A stretch of DNA of 64,000 nt from Trogon surrucura (taxonomy: Eukaryota; Chordata; Aves; Trogoniformes; Trogonidae): contig CM036622.1 in NCBI GenBank assembly GCA_020746105.1, positions 40,587,477-40,651,476 on the forward strand, given 5' to 3'. The notes below the pieces were generated by a model. The model did no database searches, was not told the origin of the DNA, and saw only the letters and a list, made by a program, of their open reading frames with translations. Position numbers and translations under genes: made by a program. The number at the start of each line of letters is the position of its first letter. Position 1 is the first letter of the stretch. Shown piece after piece: positions 26,062 through 38,922 of this stretch.

Positions 26062-27118
26062 CTGCAGTCAAATAAAATTGTAAGTTTTTCATCACTGCCA
26101 CACAATCTCAAAGAACTTTCCCATTATTCTTTAAGTTGGTTAGCACTTGTCAACTCCTTTAAAACACGTGTAACTACATGAGATTAAAGATGTATTTTCA
26201 AAATATGTAACAGCTTACTTATTATTGTTGCATTTTAATCTCTTAAAAAGGCCTTTTCTTCAACAAAATAAATTCATAAGCACATAATCACTTCAGTTTA
26301 AAAAAAAAAAAAACCAAAAAAACCCCACAAAAAAACCAGAAAACCCTCAAGCCTCAACCAAGTGTTCACAAGTGCTGACAACCAGATATGAAGACTGTAG
26401 CATAAACAAAACAATACATAAAAATTAATGTCATTTGCAGTTCACTGGAGCATTACTCACTGATGTCATCAGGAAAGACGACAGGCAGAATGGTCTCTGA
26501 TCTCCATCCTGCATTGATCCAGTTCATGCCCCTGCTGTGTGAACTATTTAAACCCTTTATTTCTTTCTATGAATCAATAGAAGAAATGGTGGTATCTTTT
26601 GGAGTGTACTGAAAGTCACTATTTCCCCATGTGTTTCTTAACAAACAATGGTGTTAGAAGCCTCTACCAACACACTTGGTGTTGCGTTAATCAGATAAAA
26701 AGCATTAAATCAGACAAGCATTAAAACCCCATAAAAACTCCTTGCTTTGCATGGTAATAAACTAAGCTTAAATAAAATGAAATTTGTTAATTGTGATCAA
26801 AAGCAAAAAGCTTAAATTGCAAAATCTTCTAAAATCAACTCACAGAAGTAATGCACCTATATAAGCTAGACACGATTAATTCAGCCTTCATCTTTCAAGT
26901 ATTGTTCATCTGCTGAATAAACATCACACATGTATTCACAAATCAAAACCTGAAAACGCATCTGGACTAGCACACTTTACATCCGCAATGGCTGTTACTA
27001 CAGTATTTTTCTCATAAAATATTTCCAAGATGCAAGGAGAAAACAACAGAACTAAACCAGTCACTGACAGATTTTTTTTTTTTAACACAATCTGGAACAC
27101 AAGAGAGTTTCTTCCCAC
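26062..27118 (-). other. DNAJC1: DNAJC1 intron 5
   Basis: A 1,057-bp intron with a weak GTGGGA donor and a TGACTGCAG acceptor. It contains an A-rich tract with C interruptions (about 26300-26350) and a T-run on the plus strand near 27072-27083 just inside the donor end. No gene is visible. Confidence 0.92.
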
Positions 27119-27216
27119 CTTTCATTTTTGTCTAGAGCAGCAAGTTTAGCTTCATCTGTACTTCTGCCTCCTGTTTTTTTCTTCTTCTCCCTCTTTTTTC
27201 TGCTAAGCAGTTCATC
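27119..27216 (-). CDS. DNAJC1: DNAJC1 exon 5: basic cytosolic ribosome-binding stretch
   Basis: This 98-nt exon encodes 32 codons plus two bases: DELLSRKKREKKKKTGG, then RSTDEAKLAALDKNE. Residues 6-14 are the positively charged run RKKREKKKK just after the membrane helix. In the mammalian protein this region is known to contact the ribosome near the tunnel exit. The downstream part (RSTDEAKLAALDK) diverges most from the human sequence. The acceptor is ACATCAAG. The donor is GTGGGA, weaker than the other donors in this gene. Read-through into the intron would add a short out-of-family tail ending at a TAA about 12 codons later. The junction to exon 6 restores an Arg codon (AG plus A). Confidence 0.95.
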
Positions 27217-28092
27217 CTTGATGTAGAAAGAACTACGGTTACAGGTTATCATTAACATGTAAACCACAAATGTTACTGGGACTCTTCTGTGAAGGGTAAA
27301 CAGTAGAGTAGCATTTATGCAAATGTATCGAGGGGTCCTACATGATTAAGTAAAATGATCTATCTTAACAATAACTGTTGCCATGGTATCCAGTCTTTAA
27401 ACACACATGAAGTCCAGTTCTGTCACTCATGTGTATCTCCATAGCAATCAAAGTTTTCTAAGAGAAGAAAGCATTCAACTCGCCTCCCTTCTCATTCATC
27501 AACTTCAATAATGCAGTGGAAAATAATAAAAAAAATAGTAAATAGATGCTAATATATGAATATTTTTCCAGTTATGTTTAGGTTTTTCTCTAGCCTACTA
27601 AGTGCAACAGATTTTTATGTGACAAAAATAATCAAAAAATAATGTAGTTTTTATACTGCTTACTAATGCCTATCCTGTTTACACAAATCCAAAACAAAAA
27701 AAGCATCTATCTAAGAACAAAGGCAAAGCAAGTATGACTTTAAAATGAATAAAACCTGTTTATTTTCAAAAAACATTTAGGAAAACCATAGCCACAACTA
27801 CAGCAGCATATGATTCCGTGTCAACAGATGACAGAAGAGTTTTTATTCTTCTTTCCTCCACTGAAAACCAAAGAACCATCTCTTGCTATTTATTACCAAA
27901 TCCAGAAAAAATAAGTCCTTTTAGATAAGTTGAATACCTCATTCTGTAATGAGCACTCTTTTAAGTACAATTATTTTAAAATGCAAGAAATTCAAAATGG
28001 GAGAAGAGGTAGAAATCCCTGTAATAAGCAAACTTCTTCGGGAAATTCAATACTAATAATCGAAGCAAGTTTGATTTATTACCAATACTTAC
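27217..28092 (-). other. DNAJC1: DNAJC1 intron 4
   Basis: An 876-bp intron with a GTAAGT donor and an ACATCAAG acceptor, phase 0. AT-rich, with no repeat or gene that I recognise. Confidence 0.93.
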
Positions 28093-28258
28093 CAGCTGTT
28101 TTTCCAGGTAGATTGACCAAACCACAGCATAATGACCCACTGTGAGTATAATGAACAAGAGTAATGCCAGCTCAGCATTGCTCATTTTTCTCACCCGCCT
28201 GTAGTAGAATACAGGCTGTCGCCAATCTGGTAGTCCATTGATCAGAATATCATCATAC
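28093..28258 (-). CDS. DNAJC1: DNAJC1 exon 4: juxtamembrane segment and transmembrane helix
   Basis: This 166-nt exon contributes one base completing an Arg codon and 55 further codons, from YDDILINGLPDWRQPVFYYRR to SIYLEKQL. Residues 1-29 form the lumenal linker, rich in Tyr, Arg and Trp. Residues 30-51 (LALLLFIILTVGHYAVVWSIYL region) form the single transmembrane helix that anchors the protein in the ER membrane. The last few residues enter the cytosol. The acceptor is TACTCTAG and the donor is the strong GTAAGT after CTG. This is the most conserved part of the gene in the window; I see essentially the same residues as in mammals. The 876-bp distance to exon 5 and the phase-0 junction lead straight into the basic ribosome-binding stretch. 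Confidence 0.97.
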
Positions 28259-31200
28259 CTAGAGTAGTAAATATAACATGCTTTCATGGAGAGCTAAAAA
28301 TTAAATAAGCCAAGCTATCCAATTATAAAACAAAACAAATGATAATCCACAGACTGCTTGAATAATACACATGAAAGATCATTTAGGAATTTCTCTTTTA
28401 ATAGTGCAATGTCTTGTTTAGACAGCTGTGAGCCTTGCATCTGGAAATAAACAATCCAAAACCAAACGTTGGGGAAATGTATCTAGTCTTTTGCAAGGGA
28501 AAAAAAACCAAACCAAACGAAAAAACCCACCACAGTTCGATTGCTCCCATAACACCCTCACATGGAGTTCATTCACTTCTGAAATAACAGACTTTGGAAG
28601 CGTAGAAGTGTTCTACCTGCCTAGTAATCAATGGACAAGTCTTCACGATGGAAGTAAACAACAAGCCACAAACTACTAAATAGGTAGTGAAAAACAAAAG
28701 CCTCAAATACTAGAAATCTCTTTTTCTTTTACAAATTAAAAGCACAAGTGCTGGGGGGAGGGAGAAGCATCTTTGTGCTTTTTTTGTCCCTTAATAGCAC
28801 AATATCCATTAAGTAAAAATGCTGCCAGACTTAACATCCATTCTGTGTCAAATAGGAATTTAAGTTCGAGGCTTGATTTTGATGTTAGAAAACAAAGTTC
28901 ACCACAGCGAGATGGTTTTGATTTTCTATTTGAAAAGCTGTCTCCAAAAATCAATCTATTTTAAAACTGTTTAATTTTACTAATGCTACTGACTGTACAG
29001 AAACCATTTTATGATAATTTGTCAGTTTTTCTTCACATAAATGTCTCAAAATATCTTAGTACGTCTGGGGGCTTTTATTTACAGTATGTTATCATTAATT
29101 TAAAAATAAACTGCAGACATGCAAAAGGGATTTTTCTATTTGTGAACTGCTCCAAGTAAAGTTTTAAACAAAAATCTCTACAGTAAACTCGAAAACCTGT
29201 ATGTTCAAGATGCACAACCTGTTAATCTGAAATTGAACGCAACTCATTACACATTCTAATCACAGCGCTTCCAGAATTAAATCTGCACTGAAAGGACTAA
29301 TTTGGTGCAACACATTGACCAAAATATTTTAATTAAAAATATTCTGAGTTAGTCGCAGGCCTAATTACAGGAATAGAAATAGGGCCTATATTGTCATGCA
29401 GGTCAGTAGAACTCAGTAGTAGGTTTTTCTCAAGTAAATTGACCGATCCAGGAATAATAGCGCAGCTGCTAAACTGCCAGTCTTGACATGTAAATCAATT
29501 TAAATGCAACAACTGCACTAGCTACTTTGATAGTTATTAAATTGATACCTTGGAGATGTACTAAAAAAATCTCCACAAGCAAATTCATTTTTTAAGCAGA
29601 AAAAGAGGCGATGGTTTTCTATTAAAATACATACTTTAATTCAGCGCATATAGAAAAGCTGCCTTCTGATAAAGTATTTTTTCAAGTTGACACTGTTATT
29701 TCTATGCAAAAAATTGAACATCTCAGGATTGACCAGTGTTCTGACCAGAATTAAAATTTGTATTACAAAATTCATCTTCCATGACAATTATAAGAATAAT
29801 AAGATTAATATCCATTATTGAAAAATTTGAAGTAGTAACTTTTTTCTTTTCCCAGTAAGAATGAATTAACTACTGATGCCTTAACACAAACTGTTCAGAA
29901 AAACTGCTTAGGATGTTATTTCAAAACTAAAACTTCTACTTAAATCTTAAACAAAAAGTAGAATTTTAGTATTTTGAAAATAATAATAATGCTTTCCCTA
30001 AACATTTCATTGTTAGAATGCAGGAAAATATTTTAGAAACACAACCACTTCTAAACAAATTACGTTGATAAAAAGACTTCACGAAAGATGTTCTCCCTTT
30101 GAAAGCTTCAGAGAAATACAAGTAGATTCAGTAAAGATTCTTTTTTTAATGCTCCTAACACATTTCTCAAGTATTTGCATTTCTTACAGACTAAAGTTTG
30201 TTACATGATGTACTGAAAACGTGGCTACTGATTAAAAAAGGTCTATACAAGCTAGTGGTAACAATATAGCAACACGCAAAACAAGATTGCGAACTAAGGT
30301 TTGGCAGCCATGTTCTATTATAAATTATCTGTTAAGAAAAAATAAATTGAGACAGCAGAGTCTCTTGCATTAAACACTTTAAACAGCACTCTGTGTTTAC
30401 TCGGCTATGTCCGCTGTTCTGAACAACAGTCTCCAAGGATTAAGTCCCAGAATCAATGCTCTATTGATTTTACTATCAATGAGCATTATGGCTCACACGA
30501 CTGGCCATTTTAAGGGAAGATAGCTTCTATTATAACCCACTTTTTAGAATATATACTGTTAAAAGATAAATCACTGCTTTCAATAGTAATTAAGCTCCGT
30601 AGTTGAAAAATAAAGATATCAGTGATTTTTAGGTTTTCAACCAGAAAATGATCCTACTGAAACTCAGAAGCTTCCCATACTTCGAAAATCTTAATTTCCA
30701 AATTTAGGATGTGGTGTAATAAAACCCAAATTTCATATTACAGAATTTCTCTACAGAAATCTTAACTATGAAACACAGTTAACCCACATGCACCAAGAAC
30801 TATCCTCAATATTTAATTACAAGTCCTTCTTCTTTTGGCAACCTATATTGTTATCCTATGGTAAGGGAAAAAAAAAAAAAAGAGGCAAGCTAAAATGAAA
30901 AGATAAATCCACAGTATTTTTTCCTCAGATATATGTACACAGAATGCAGGAAATCTTTGACATGTGTGTATGTCTGCCAGTTCTCTCTGAAATGAAGCAG
31001 TCAGCAAGCAAAAAAACCCAAAGCAGCAGTACAGAAACAAAAGCCAAAAATCCTCATTTATAACTTGGGTTGAATCTTCACCTTAAAACTCAGTATTCTA
31101 TACCAGACTTGTTAGTCTTGTACGAATAAGTAACTAACTGCAAAATCATTAGAATTTCACTCTTCTGTAAAGTTTCATGAAACAGTTTTTGGAGCTCTTT

Positions 31201-34200
31201 GTAGAATCAGGTACATTGCAAAAAATAAAATCCATTAACCGTAGCAGCTAACTACAGTATCATCCATTTTAATGTAATTATAATTTACTTTTTCCTTTAA
31301 GAGAGCTATGGGATTTCATATTTCAAATAATTTCACAGTTATGATATACTATAACCTTGAATTAATGAGACCTATTCTGAACTACGTGAACTGGCATTTT
31401 TTATTTGGGGGGGCCTTTTTTCCTCAAGCTGTCAAAGGCATCCAGTGCAACATCAGCCAGAACAATTTATACCTATGAATCCAGACATTTAATTATAATG
31501 AGAGCTAAGATAAACACCTTTCCTACTCCAAACAAGTATATCTTGATTCCTTTGCAAATGCTTCCTGTAATCAAGCCCACATTGTTACAGAGGATAAGAC
31601 TGGTAGGTTTAAAAAAGCTCCTTAGAACGGTAACAAACAATGAAATTAAAATCTACAATTTTTGCCTAATTACAATTAATAGAAGTGTGTAAAATTATCT
31701 ACTTCTTCATAAATTAAAAATAATCAAAGGCTAATAACATTTATCATTGCCAAGTTGATTTACCAATAAATGCCCTAAAGTAAAGTCTATTTCAGGAAAC
31801 GCAGTCATCTCTACATACCCTAAAGACAAACTTCTCTCACACATTCTGCAGTGTGTAAAAAAAAAACCAAACCCTACATTCTGCTGCATGTATGTTTAAT
31901 TTAATAATAAACACTGCTACACTAAAAAACGCTGCATGTACGTTTAATGTTAGAATATTAGAATGTTTTAATTACATTACACATCAGTCAAAGCACATAA
32001 GAGAAAAGTACTACCTTAGTAGTATTACTATGTTCTGTTGTACTACTCATAATATTTGTGCACTTCATAAGCAGCTATATAACTTTCTCAAAAAAGCTAA
32101 CCACATTTTAATTATAAAGCCTTGTATTATAATTGTCAATAGAGCAACTATGACAACACAGAATATAAGGGCTTCTGCCATCAGATAAAGTAAAATTTAA
32201 TTGATAAAAATTAAAATACAAAAGGCTTTAGAAAAACAATTACATATAGCTGGCCAACAGATCTGCCTTTTTAAAACACTGTTTCTGTACATGCACAGAA
32301 ACAATTAACACCTCTGACATTCAAGGCATGGAAAAAGGGTGTAATTAGACCCCATTTTACTGTTTCATAACGAGTTAATCGCTCAGCACAGCACCTTCTT
32401 CCTGCCTTGCTGGTTCCACTCTGCATATTCACACCAAGACTGGTGCTGGATCACATCACTTCTAAGATAGCAGTAAGGGGCAGGTACAGCTGACCTCACC
32501 GTGCAGAAGCCTGCAGCTCCCTCTTCTCAGGGTGGTGTAATCCTGTGTCCCAAACCATTTACGTGTCTAGTTGTGAAGGGATTCCCAGCTAAACCGAATT
32601 CCTCACCAATTAACTTAGAAGCAACAGAACTAATTTCTATCTCATCCCACCAGGTTTCTTGAGTTATTTCAGATACGGAAAACTACCACCCTGCCATGGG
32701 AAGGGAAAGAAAAAATAATCTGTCAGAAAGCCTTGCTACAAGCAGACCCAAGTAAGTATCTCTGGAATCAGGATAAAACTAAGTTCAGAGACCCCAAGAG
32801 ACAAAGGGTACAGCACAGTTTCTCCTCCAGCACATGGGCATGACAGTAAACTTTGAGCCTCTTCCACAAGGGCCATCACCTCTCACAACGCGTGGAAAAA
32901 TAGCAACATCTAAAGTAGTAAGATCCAAAAAAACAACTGTCCTCTTTCCTTTGCTGTACGTTTGGAAGAAACCCATGAGTTACCTTACAACAGAAACAAT
33001 ATTAGAGGGGGAGCAGCTCCTCGCACGCTTACTTACAGGAAATAGGACAGACCACCCTCCATTTACAAGCTCAAGCGAGAGTTTATCATTAGACTGTGTA
33101 ATAAACCTGATCAATAAAGGTTTTCTCAAAGCAATGAGACCACATAGCTCTGCTACTCTACATGTTCTTTCTAAACTCTGCATATTATTTCCAGAAAATT
33201 CTCTGAAGGTAAACACTATTTAATCCAGTACACTTTTTTTTAATCAACTCTACAAGCACTACCAACCATATCTCCACACTAGAGGTCAAGTACAAAGTAA
33301 GTTATTGACAATAAAATCAATCTAAGCTAGAACAATCTACTGCTGCTTTAACTTCTCGTTTGTAATCACCATGCTGCATATTCTTACAAACCAGTTGGGT
33401 AAGTTAGTCACATTTGTAATGTATATAAGGCTTAAAAAACGTTATTTGTACTACTGCATTACACTTCCATGCAAAAAGCTGCTATTACAGCTCCAAGGAA
33501 ATTCCTAGAAGTTCCAAGCCAGAATTAAGTTCCAGAGAGGCAATGTCACAAAGTGCATGTAAACAATGCTATAAACAAAAAGGTGGGAGAGTTTTGGGGA
33601 CAACTCACATTTCACCACTCAACTAATAATTTTATTTAAACTCTCCTTAAGCAGAACTCCACAATGAAATTCTCTTCTGAGAGGTGAAATAAATAATTGA
33701 AATAGAAATGTCCAAAATCTTCTGTGAAGTACCTTTCCATGACACTTCAAGAGAGGATTATCAAAAAGTAGATAATCTGTACTATAAAACCTGGACTCCT
33801 ACCAGGACATCTACAAAGCCAAAAACCTTTCAAGAAATGTCTCGTGAAGCCCTGTTTAAACACTTGTAAGCCAAAAGATGATTTACTAAATCTCCAACCC
33901 ACAAGCAAAACTCTTTCAGTGTCCCAGTTTTCCTGATAATTATTAATTTAAATAGTCATCCATGCAAAAGAAAAAAGGTTCAAAACAGTCTTTCAGAAAG
34001 CTGATGAGCTCCAGATTTTCAGTTCTTAATCCTATCACCTTCAGATACTGCCGGACTTGCTCCTGAAGCAGTAAGGACAACTATCATTTATTTTAAAAAA
34101 AAAAATTATACTGTGTGTGTCAAAGTTTGCAGTATTATGGATAATACATCTGAAAGAAAAAACAATGAACTCAGAAACAGAAAACAATGTTGAAGACCAC

Positions 34201-34597
34201 ATATACTGGAAATGACCCCTAAATATCATGCAACAACCTCTTCTTAATGTAGTGAGATATGACTGTCAGTTGAATGTGTGACCTGTATTTTCAACTACAG
34301 CTTTAATAAAACAAGCAATCATATATCACAAAAAGTGATATAATTAAGTGTTAAAAACTGCTTAAAATAACAGCTAGCTTTTAAAGTTCTTTCACATACT
34401 GGTTTTAACAGAAAACAGCATATCACACAAAAATACACACCAGGTTCTGCTTTGAGCCACATACAATTTTTAATTAAGCAGCTACATAGAAATTACAAGT
34501 TATTAAATTATGCAAAAAACATCTGAAGCGTTACAATTAAGTCGAATGTATCACTGGCATGAATGTTTTATTTAAGAAGCTGTACAAATTAACTCAC
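28259..34597 (-). other. DNAJC1: DNAJC1 intron 3
   Basis: A 6,339-bp phase-2 intron with a GTGAGT donor and a CTCTAG acceptor. It includes A/C-rich simple tracts (for example about 28498-28530), an imperfect repeat of GCTGCATGTAYGTTTAAT at 31883-31900 and 31931-31948, and long AT-rich stretches. The 129-codon frame at 32834-33223 is unrecognised and overlaps an antisense frame of similar quality, so I do not call it a gene. Confidence 0.9.
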
Positions 34598-34644
34598 CTC
34601 TGCCTTCTTTCCTCGTCCTTTAAAACTTCATAGATGCCCACCAA
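34598..34644 (-). CDS. DNAJC1: DNAJC1 exon 3: end of J domain (helices III-IV)
   Basis: This 47-nt micro-exon is too short for an ORF scan. It was found by looking for the missing J-domain end between exons 2 and 4. It encodes LVGIYEVLKDEERRQ plus two bases of an arginine codon that exon 4 completes. It continues FRQ of exon 2 in frame (phase 0 in, phase 2 out). The acceptor is TGTTTTAG and the donor is GTGAGT directly after GGCAGAG. The motif corresponds to YEVLKDDERRQRYD of the human protein and finishes helix III with the short helix IV of the J domain. The glycine in LVGIYEV replaces an alanine common in J domains, which is a mild change. Skipping this exon would shift the frame. Confidence 0.95.
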
Positions 34645-35449
34645 CTAAAACAGCAAAAGAAAACAACTCACACACATAAGAGTTTATTTCAAGACTTCAG
34701 GATTGATATCATGAAGCTTAAATAGAAGTATCATAGTTTACATTTGCCCACTAATCATCTTTGCTAGTTTTCCCTACAACACTAAGAAGCAATCTCGGTT
34801 GGCAATCGAAAGAGGAACACATTCATATACAAAGTGTCATCAGATACAAACAAGCAACTCCTACAAAAGACTTTTTTTCTTTCCCTCCTGACATCTGGCA
34901 TATTAAGTCTTGTCTCAGTTACACCTTAAAAATAAAAGGTAATATTTGCTTCATCCTAAAGATCTCACTGAAGTAACCTGTATTAAGTCCCCAGAAGTAT
35001 ATTTTTAAGGGTAGAGCTAACTACAACAGTCTCACGGTTTGTAAAGATTCAAAAGGGATAAATTCAAAAATTACAAATAATTATTTTCATGAAATTAAGC
35101 CTATACGTGACTTGCACTTCAAATCGATCAGAAATTTTCCCTGCTGCTTTTGAAAAGACTATTTATAAAAAGTCTTACATAAAGTGAAAAATATATTTTC
35201 TTCCTAAGAGTGTAAGTCTAAGTATTATGTTCAAATCAGGTTTAATATACAGGTAAATACTGAGTTATTTAAGAAGTTAATTACAAAAAAGAATACTTGT
35301 TTTCAATCTAGCTACAGCAGGAAACATGCAATTCAACGTTCAACTTAGTAATTTCGAAGGTGCACCACTGTTCTTACTAAAACAACATCATCATAAAAAA
35401 TTCTGATTCTATTTTCCCTAAAACTTGTATTGCCACACATTGCACTTAC
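34645..35449 (-). other. DNAJC1: DNAJC1 intron 2
   Basis: An 805-bp phase-0 intron with a GTAAGT donor and a GTTTTAG acceptor. It splits the J domain in helix III. AT-rich, with nothing else seen in it. Confidence 0.93.
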
Positions 35450-35551
35450 TTGCCTAAACTGTGTTTCTGCATTTTCATCTTTATTCTTGTCTGGGTGTAA
35501 AACCAGTGAAAGCTTTCGATACGCCTTCCGAATGTCTGCAGACGAAGCATC
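35450..35551 (-). CDS. DNAJC1: DNAJC1 exon 2: J-domain core with HPD motif
   Basis: This 102-nt exon (34 codons, phase 0 at both ends) starts DASSADIRKAYRKLSLVL and continues with HPDKNKDENAETQFRQ. It carries helix II of the J domain, the invariant HPD loop (exon residues 19-21) that triggers Hsp70/BiP ATP hydrolysis, and the start of helix III. In DNAJC1 this domain lies in the ER lumen and recruits BiP. The acceptor is TTTTTCAG before GATGCT, and the donor is an optimal GTAAGT following the CAA codon. The acceptor's pyrimidine tract is unusually C-rich. Helix I and the signal peptide belong to exon 1, which is not in the window. An ATG occurs when the acceptor region is read in another frame, but it is not a start codon. 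The sequence reads LVLHPD where the human protein, as I recall it, has LTLHPD. Confidence 0.97.
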
Positions 35552-38500
35552 CTGAAAAAGCGGAGGGGGGGGCGGGTGCGGGGGAAGAAAGAGCAAACTG
35601 TCAGAAACCAATTCCCAGACCCTTGTTCAGACGTGAAGACAGCCAACTAAGTGCAGGAACCAAGGCAACGCAACTGGAGACATGTAACAGCCACACCGTG
35701 CCACCAGGCCTACATGGTGGACCAGGCATTCAGTTCAATCCAGCTTCCATCTGAACTTCCCTCATCACCACACCCCCGTCACAATGCTATTTGCCAAAAC
35801 TTCCAAACACTTTCTTGCTTAAACACTAACCCGTGCACTTTCTGCACCATTTAAAAATTCAAATAAAAACTGAAAATCAGTGCATCTGCGTATCTTCAAG
35901 ACAGATGTAATTTCAGCAAATTATCATGCTCAATTTCCCAAACTCGGGACTTGCTATGAACTCTTCCCTTATTAATATTTACATGTAATTCACCACTAAT
36001 AGGACTTCCATTCAACTTCAGCTTCACCATGTCTAAAGAATCATATTTTTCTAAAGTAGCTTCAAATTGCAGTCTTGAAGCTACACCACAGCACTGACAT
36101 CAATCTATACCTTCATCATTATAAGAACTGCACACGTTTTAGGGTAAAAAAATAAAACTGAGAATGTAAACACATCAGTGATGTACCAACTTAGCTGCAC
36201 AATGCACATATTTCTGAATTAACGACTGCTGTTCAGTACATGTTATAAAGATATCCAGAAATGGAAGACTGAAAGTTGCATTACATAGTGAGCTACACTC
36301 ACAAGAAGATCCACAAATGATCACATTTAAACGGATGTACCTGTATCCTATTACTAACAGGTTCAAGGCAACATTTTAGAAATCAAGTGTTCATCTAATA
36401 ATTTTCATTTCTTGATTTTTTTATATATTGTTCCCCAGTATATTCTATCTCTAAAAAACACAGTGTTGATAGGGATTAAAAAACACCAAAACTCAGTTCT
36501 GAATTAGCTGTGAGAGGAACAGAGCTGAAATAAGATAATAATTAATGCAATACTATAATTAGTCTGTCAGGCTTTATTACAAATCATTATTTTCATTTAA
36601 AAATTTCCAGTTTTATAACATGAGGCTACAATAATGCTATATACAAGTTCAGGCCAGGAGTGAATATTAGAGAAAGACTGGAGGAGGGAAAGGGGAAAAG
36701 GATAAAGTGGGGGCAAAATGCAGAATTTACAAAAATTCAGCTGTGAAACTATGTTTTAAGGAATCTAGTATTATCTCTAATGCAAGACCAAGATTTCCAG
36801 TCTCTTTGTCTGTAAAAGGAAGGTACTGAAAAGACCACATATGCATTTTTTCTTTTTTAAATTTTACAATAGCTACTTCTAAGGCATGTGCACACCAAAG
36901 CAGAATTCCTCTGGTTAAGTACCTGCTTGCTTCCAGCTTGACTACTGCCTGCGAGTTGTTTCATATTGCCATTGTCCTACAGGTTTATTTTTAACTCTTG
37001 GTTAAGGGGAAGGAAGAGACAGTGACTAAATATCTATTCTGAGCACAAAGAAACACTAAATTCTTGAGAGGGAGACTTAATAGAATCATATGAAGTAAAT
37101 GCAAAAATGCCAAGTAAATACATCTTTTAAATATCAGAAGATGAGACCACAATAAACTTAAGAAATTAGTACCTTCAGAAAATGTACTTGGGAAAAAAAA
37201 TACAGCTTATTCCTTCTCTAGAACACATTTAAACGTGCTTGGTATTATTTTTGGAACACTCTTCATGAGCAGTTAAAAGCCTGAAAAAACATATTAAAGA
37301 GATATCCCACAGTATTCTTCCAATTATTTCAAATAACCAACAAGGAAAAAAAAGTGTTTTCAGTTGTGTCTGAACAACTTATACTTTAGTTTTATTTGGA
37401 AGCAGCATGATTATTTGCACCGATGATCAGAGGACATTCGTTTCATGCTTAAGTAAAGCAAGATATTCCAAGTCATCTCTGAAAGAATAAAGTTGCTTAA
37501 ATATTTATGTTGCTTTACCTTGAGAAGTTCAAATAAAAATTTGTAAATTTACAACAACAGATTATTTCTGGCAACTGAGATGAACAATTTAGAGACTGTA
37601 TAGATTCCCCTCATCTACCAACCCTGTCAACCACTTAATAAACAATGCAGGTTTGTCTTCAAAACAAAATATAACATTTCAACACTACTATAGCAAATAA
37701 AGAAATCAGAAAAGCTTACTGGCCATTGTTTTAGCTAAACCATGGAAGTGATGTTTACGAACATATCAGCTAGTTGTAATTAAGCCCCTATGAAAGGTTG
37801 AAAAGGGGACAATAATACCAGCAAGTAATTCAATACGAGATGTTGCTGTAAATGATTTAACTACAACTGGTCCATATAAATTTCTGAAGTAACAAGAAGT
37901 CTGCCTTCTAAGCAATTCTTCACAACACTGTAAAACAACACAAGAAAATGTTGTATGTTCCAAACATTTTGCTAATTAATGCTACCTATGGGTAATGTCA
38001 GGCATCCTTGGGCAAGGTTCCAGATCCTCTAAGAGATGCCCTGAACAAAAGTGGTTGTTTTTTTGATAAAGCCTCTTATTGCTACAGAACTTCCTAACAG
38101 TGTATGACTCTAAATAAGCTACAAAGATTTATTATTTTTAAACTAATAAAGAAGCATCTACCGTACTGAAGGCAGTTGTTCCAGGAGACTGTCATTTATA
38201 CCTAACTGACTTTGTTGGCCACCTTCAGGAACATCTCCATAAAGGCTGAGCAGCAAAACACTGAACTAAGAGTCAGTGTTTTCTACAGACAAAGAATATT
38301 ATTTTACATATTGGGGCACAAGTCAAAAGATTAGAGAAAGGCATGACCACACCAAGGTTTTGTTTGTTTTAAAGAAAAAACTCAGAAGACGTGTTGAATG
38401 GCTTTGCTTACAATTCAGAAATCTAAATCTCCGTTACATCTAAGGAGGGCAAAATAAAATCTGTAAAGGCGTATCAGTTAATAGCAGAAGGAGCCAGCAA

Positions 38501-38922
38501 TGGTACGGACAGTGCATTCAGTCACTCCTTCAACACCGTGCTTCAGGTTGGCAACTTTCGCCCCAATTAAGGCAAATGAGCCTGTCACGCTGTCTCCCTC
38601 ACGTGGAAACAAACATCAAAAGCATCACCCTATTTCCTGATAACCAGCTTTTCCAAGCAGTACTGTCCCATCATACTTCCCAAGTTGAACATCTCTTCAT
38701 TACACACACGTTTCCAGTTAACAGCTCTCACAAGCTGAGAGCATCTCCCATTGCAGCGACAGCATGTGCTTCCACATGCAGCATCTAAGTCCACTTTCAC
38801 AAGTCATATCTGTTTAAGAGGAAAAAAAAGGCAACACTCCATCACATATATTTTGAAAAACAGAACATAAGCACTTATATTAAAAGACTTTTGGTAAAAG
38901 ATAACAGAAAATGAATGCTCTA

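Larger units (their letters stand above)
6938..35551 (-). other. DNAJC1: DNAJC1 gene, internal part (exons 2-8 of about 12)
   Basis: Seven exons on the minus strand join into one open frame of 765 nt (255 codons) that matches DNAJC1/ERdj1/MTJ1 from the J-domain core to just before the first SANT domain, roughly residues 75 to 330 of the about 554-residue human protein. Each junction has an AG acceptor and a GT donor. Intron phases, from exon 2 onward, are 0, 2, 0, 2, 0, 1, 0, and the frame stays open at every join. From family knowledge, DNAJC1 spans the ER membrane once. Its lumenal J domain stimulates BiP/HSPA5, its cytosolic part docks on ribosomes, and two SANT domains follow at the C-terminus. 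The signal peptide exon and the SANT exons are not in the window, so the gene is open at both ends. The assignment rests on near-identical stretches such as DDILINGLPDWRQPVFYYRR and is very secure. Confidence 0.97.

Noticed and set aside
27930-28145. Plus-strand ORF over exon 4 edge, and 35461-35754 over exon 2
   Set aside because: Antisense shadows of real DNAJC1 exons on the minus strand.
32834-33223. 129-codon open frame on the plus strand in intron 3
   Set aside because: No family resemblance, and minus frames (32785-32976, 32980-33216) overlap it. A gap in stop codons by chance fits.
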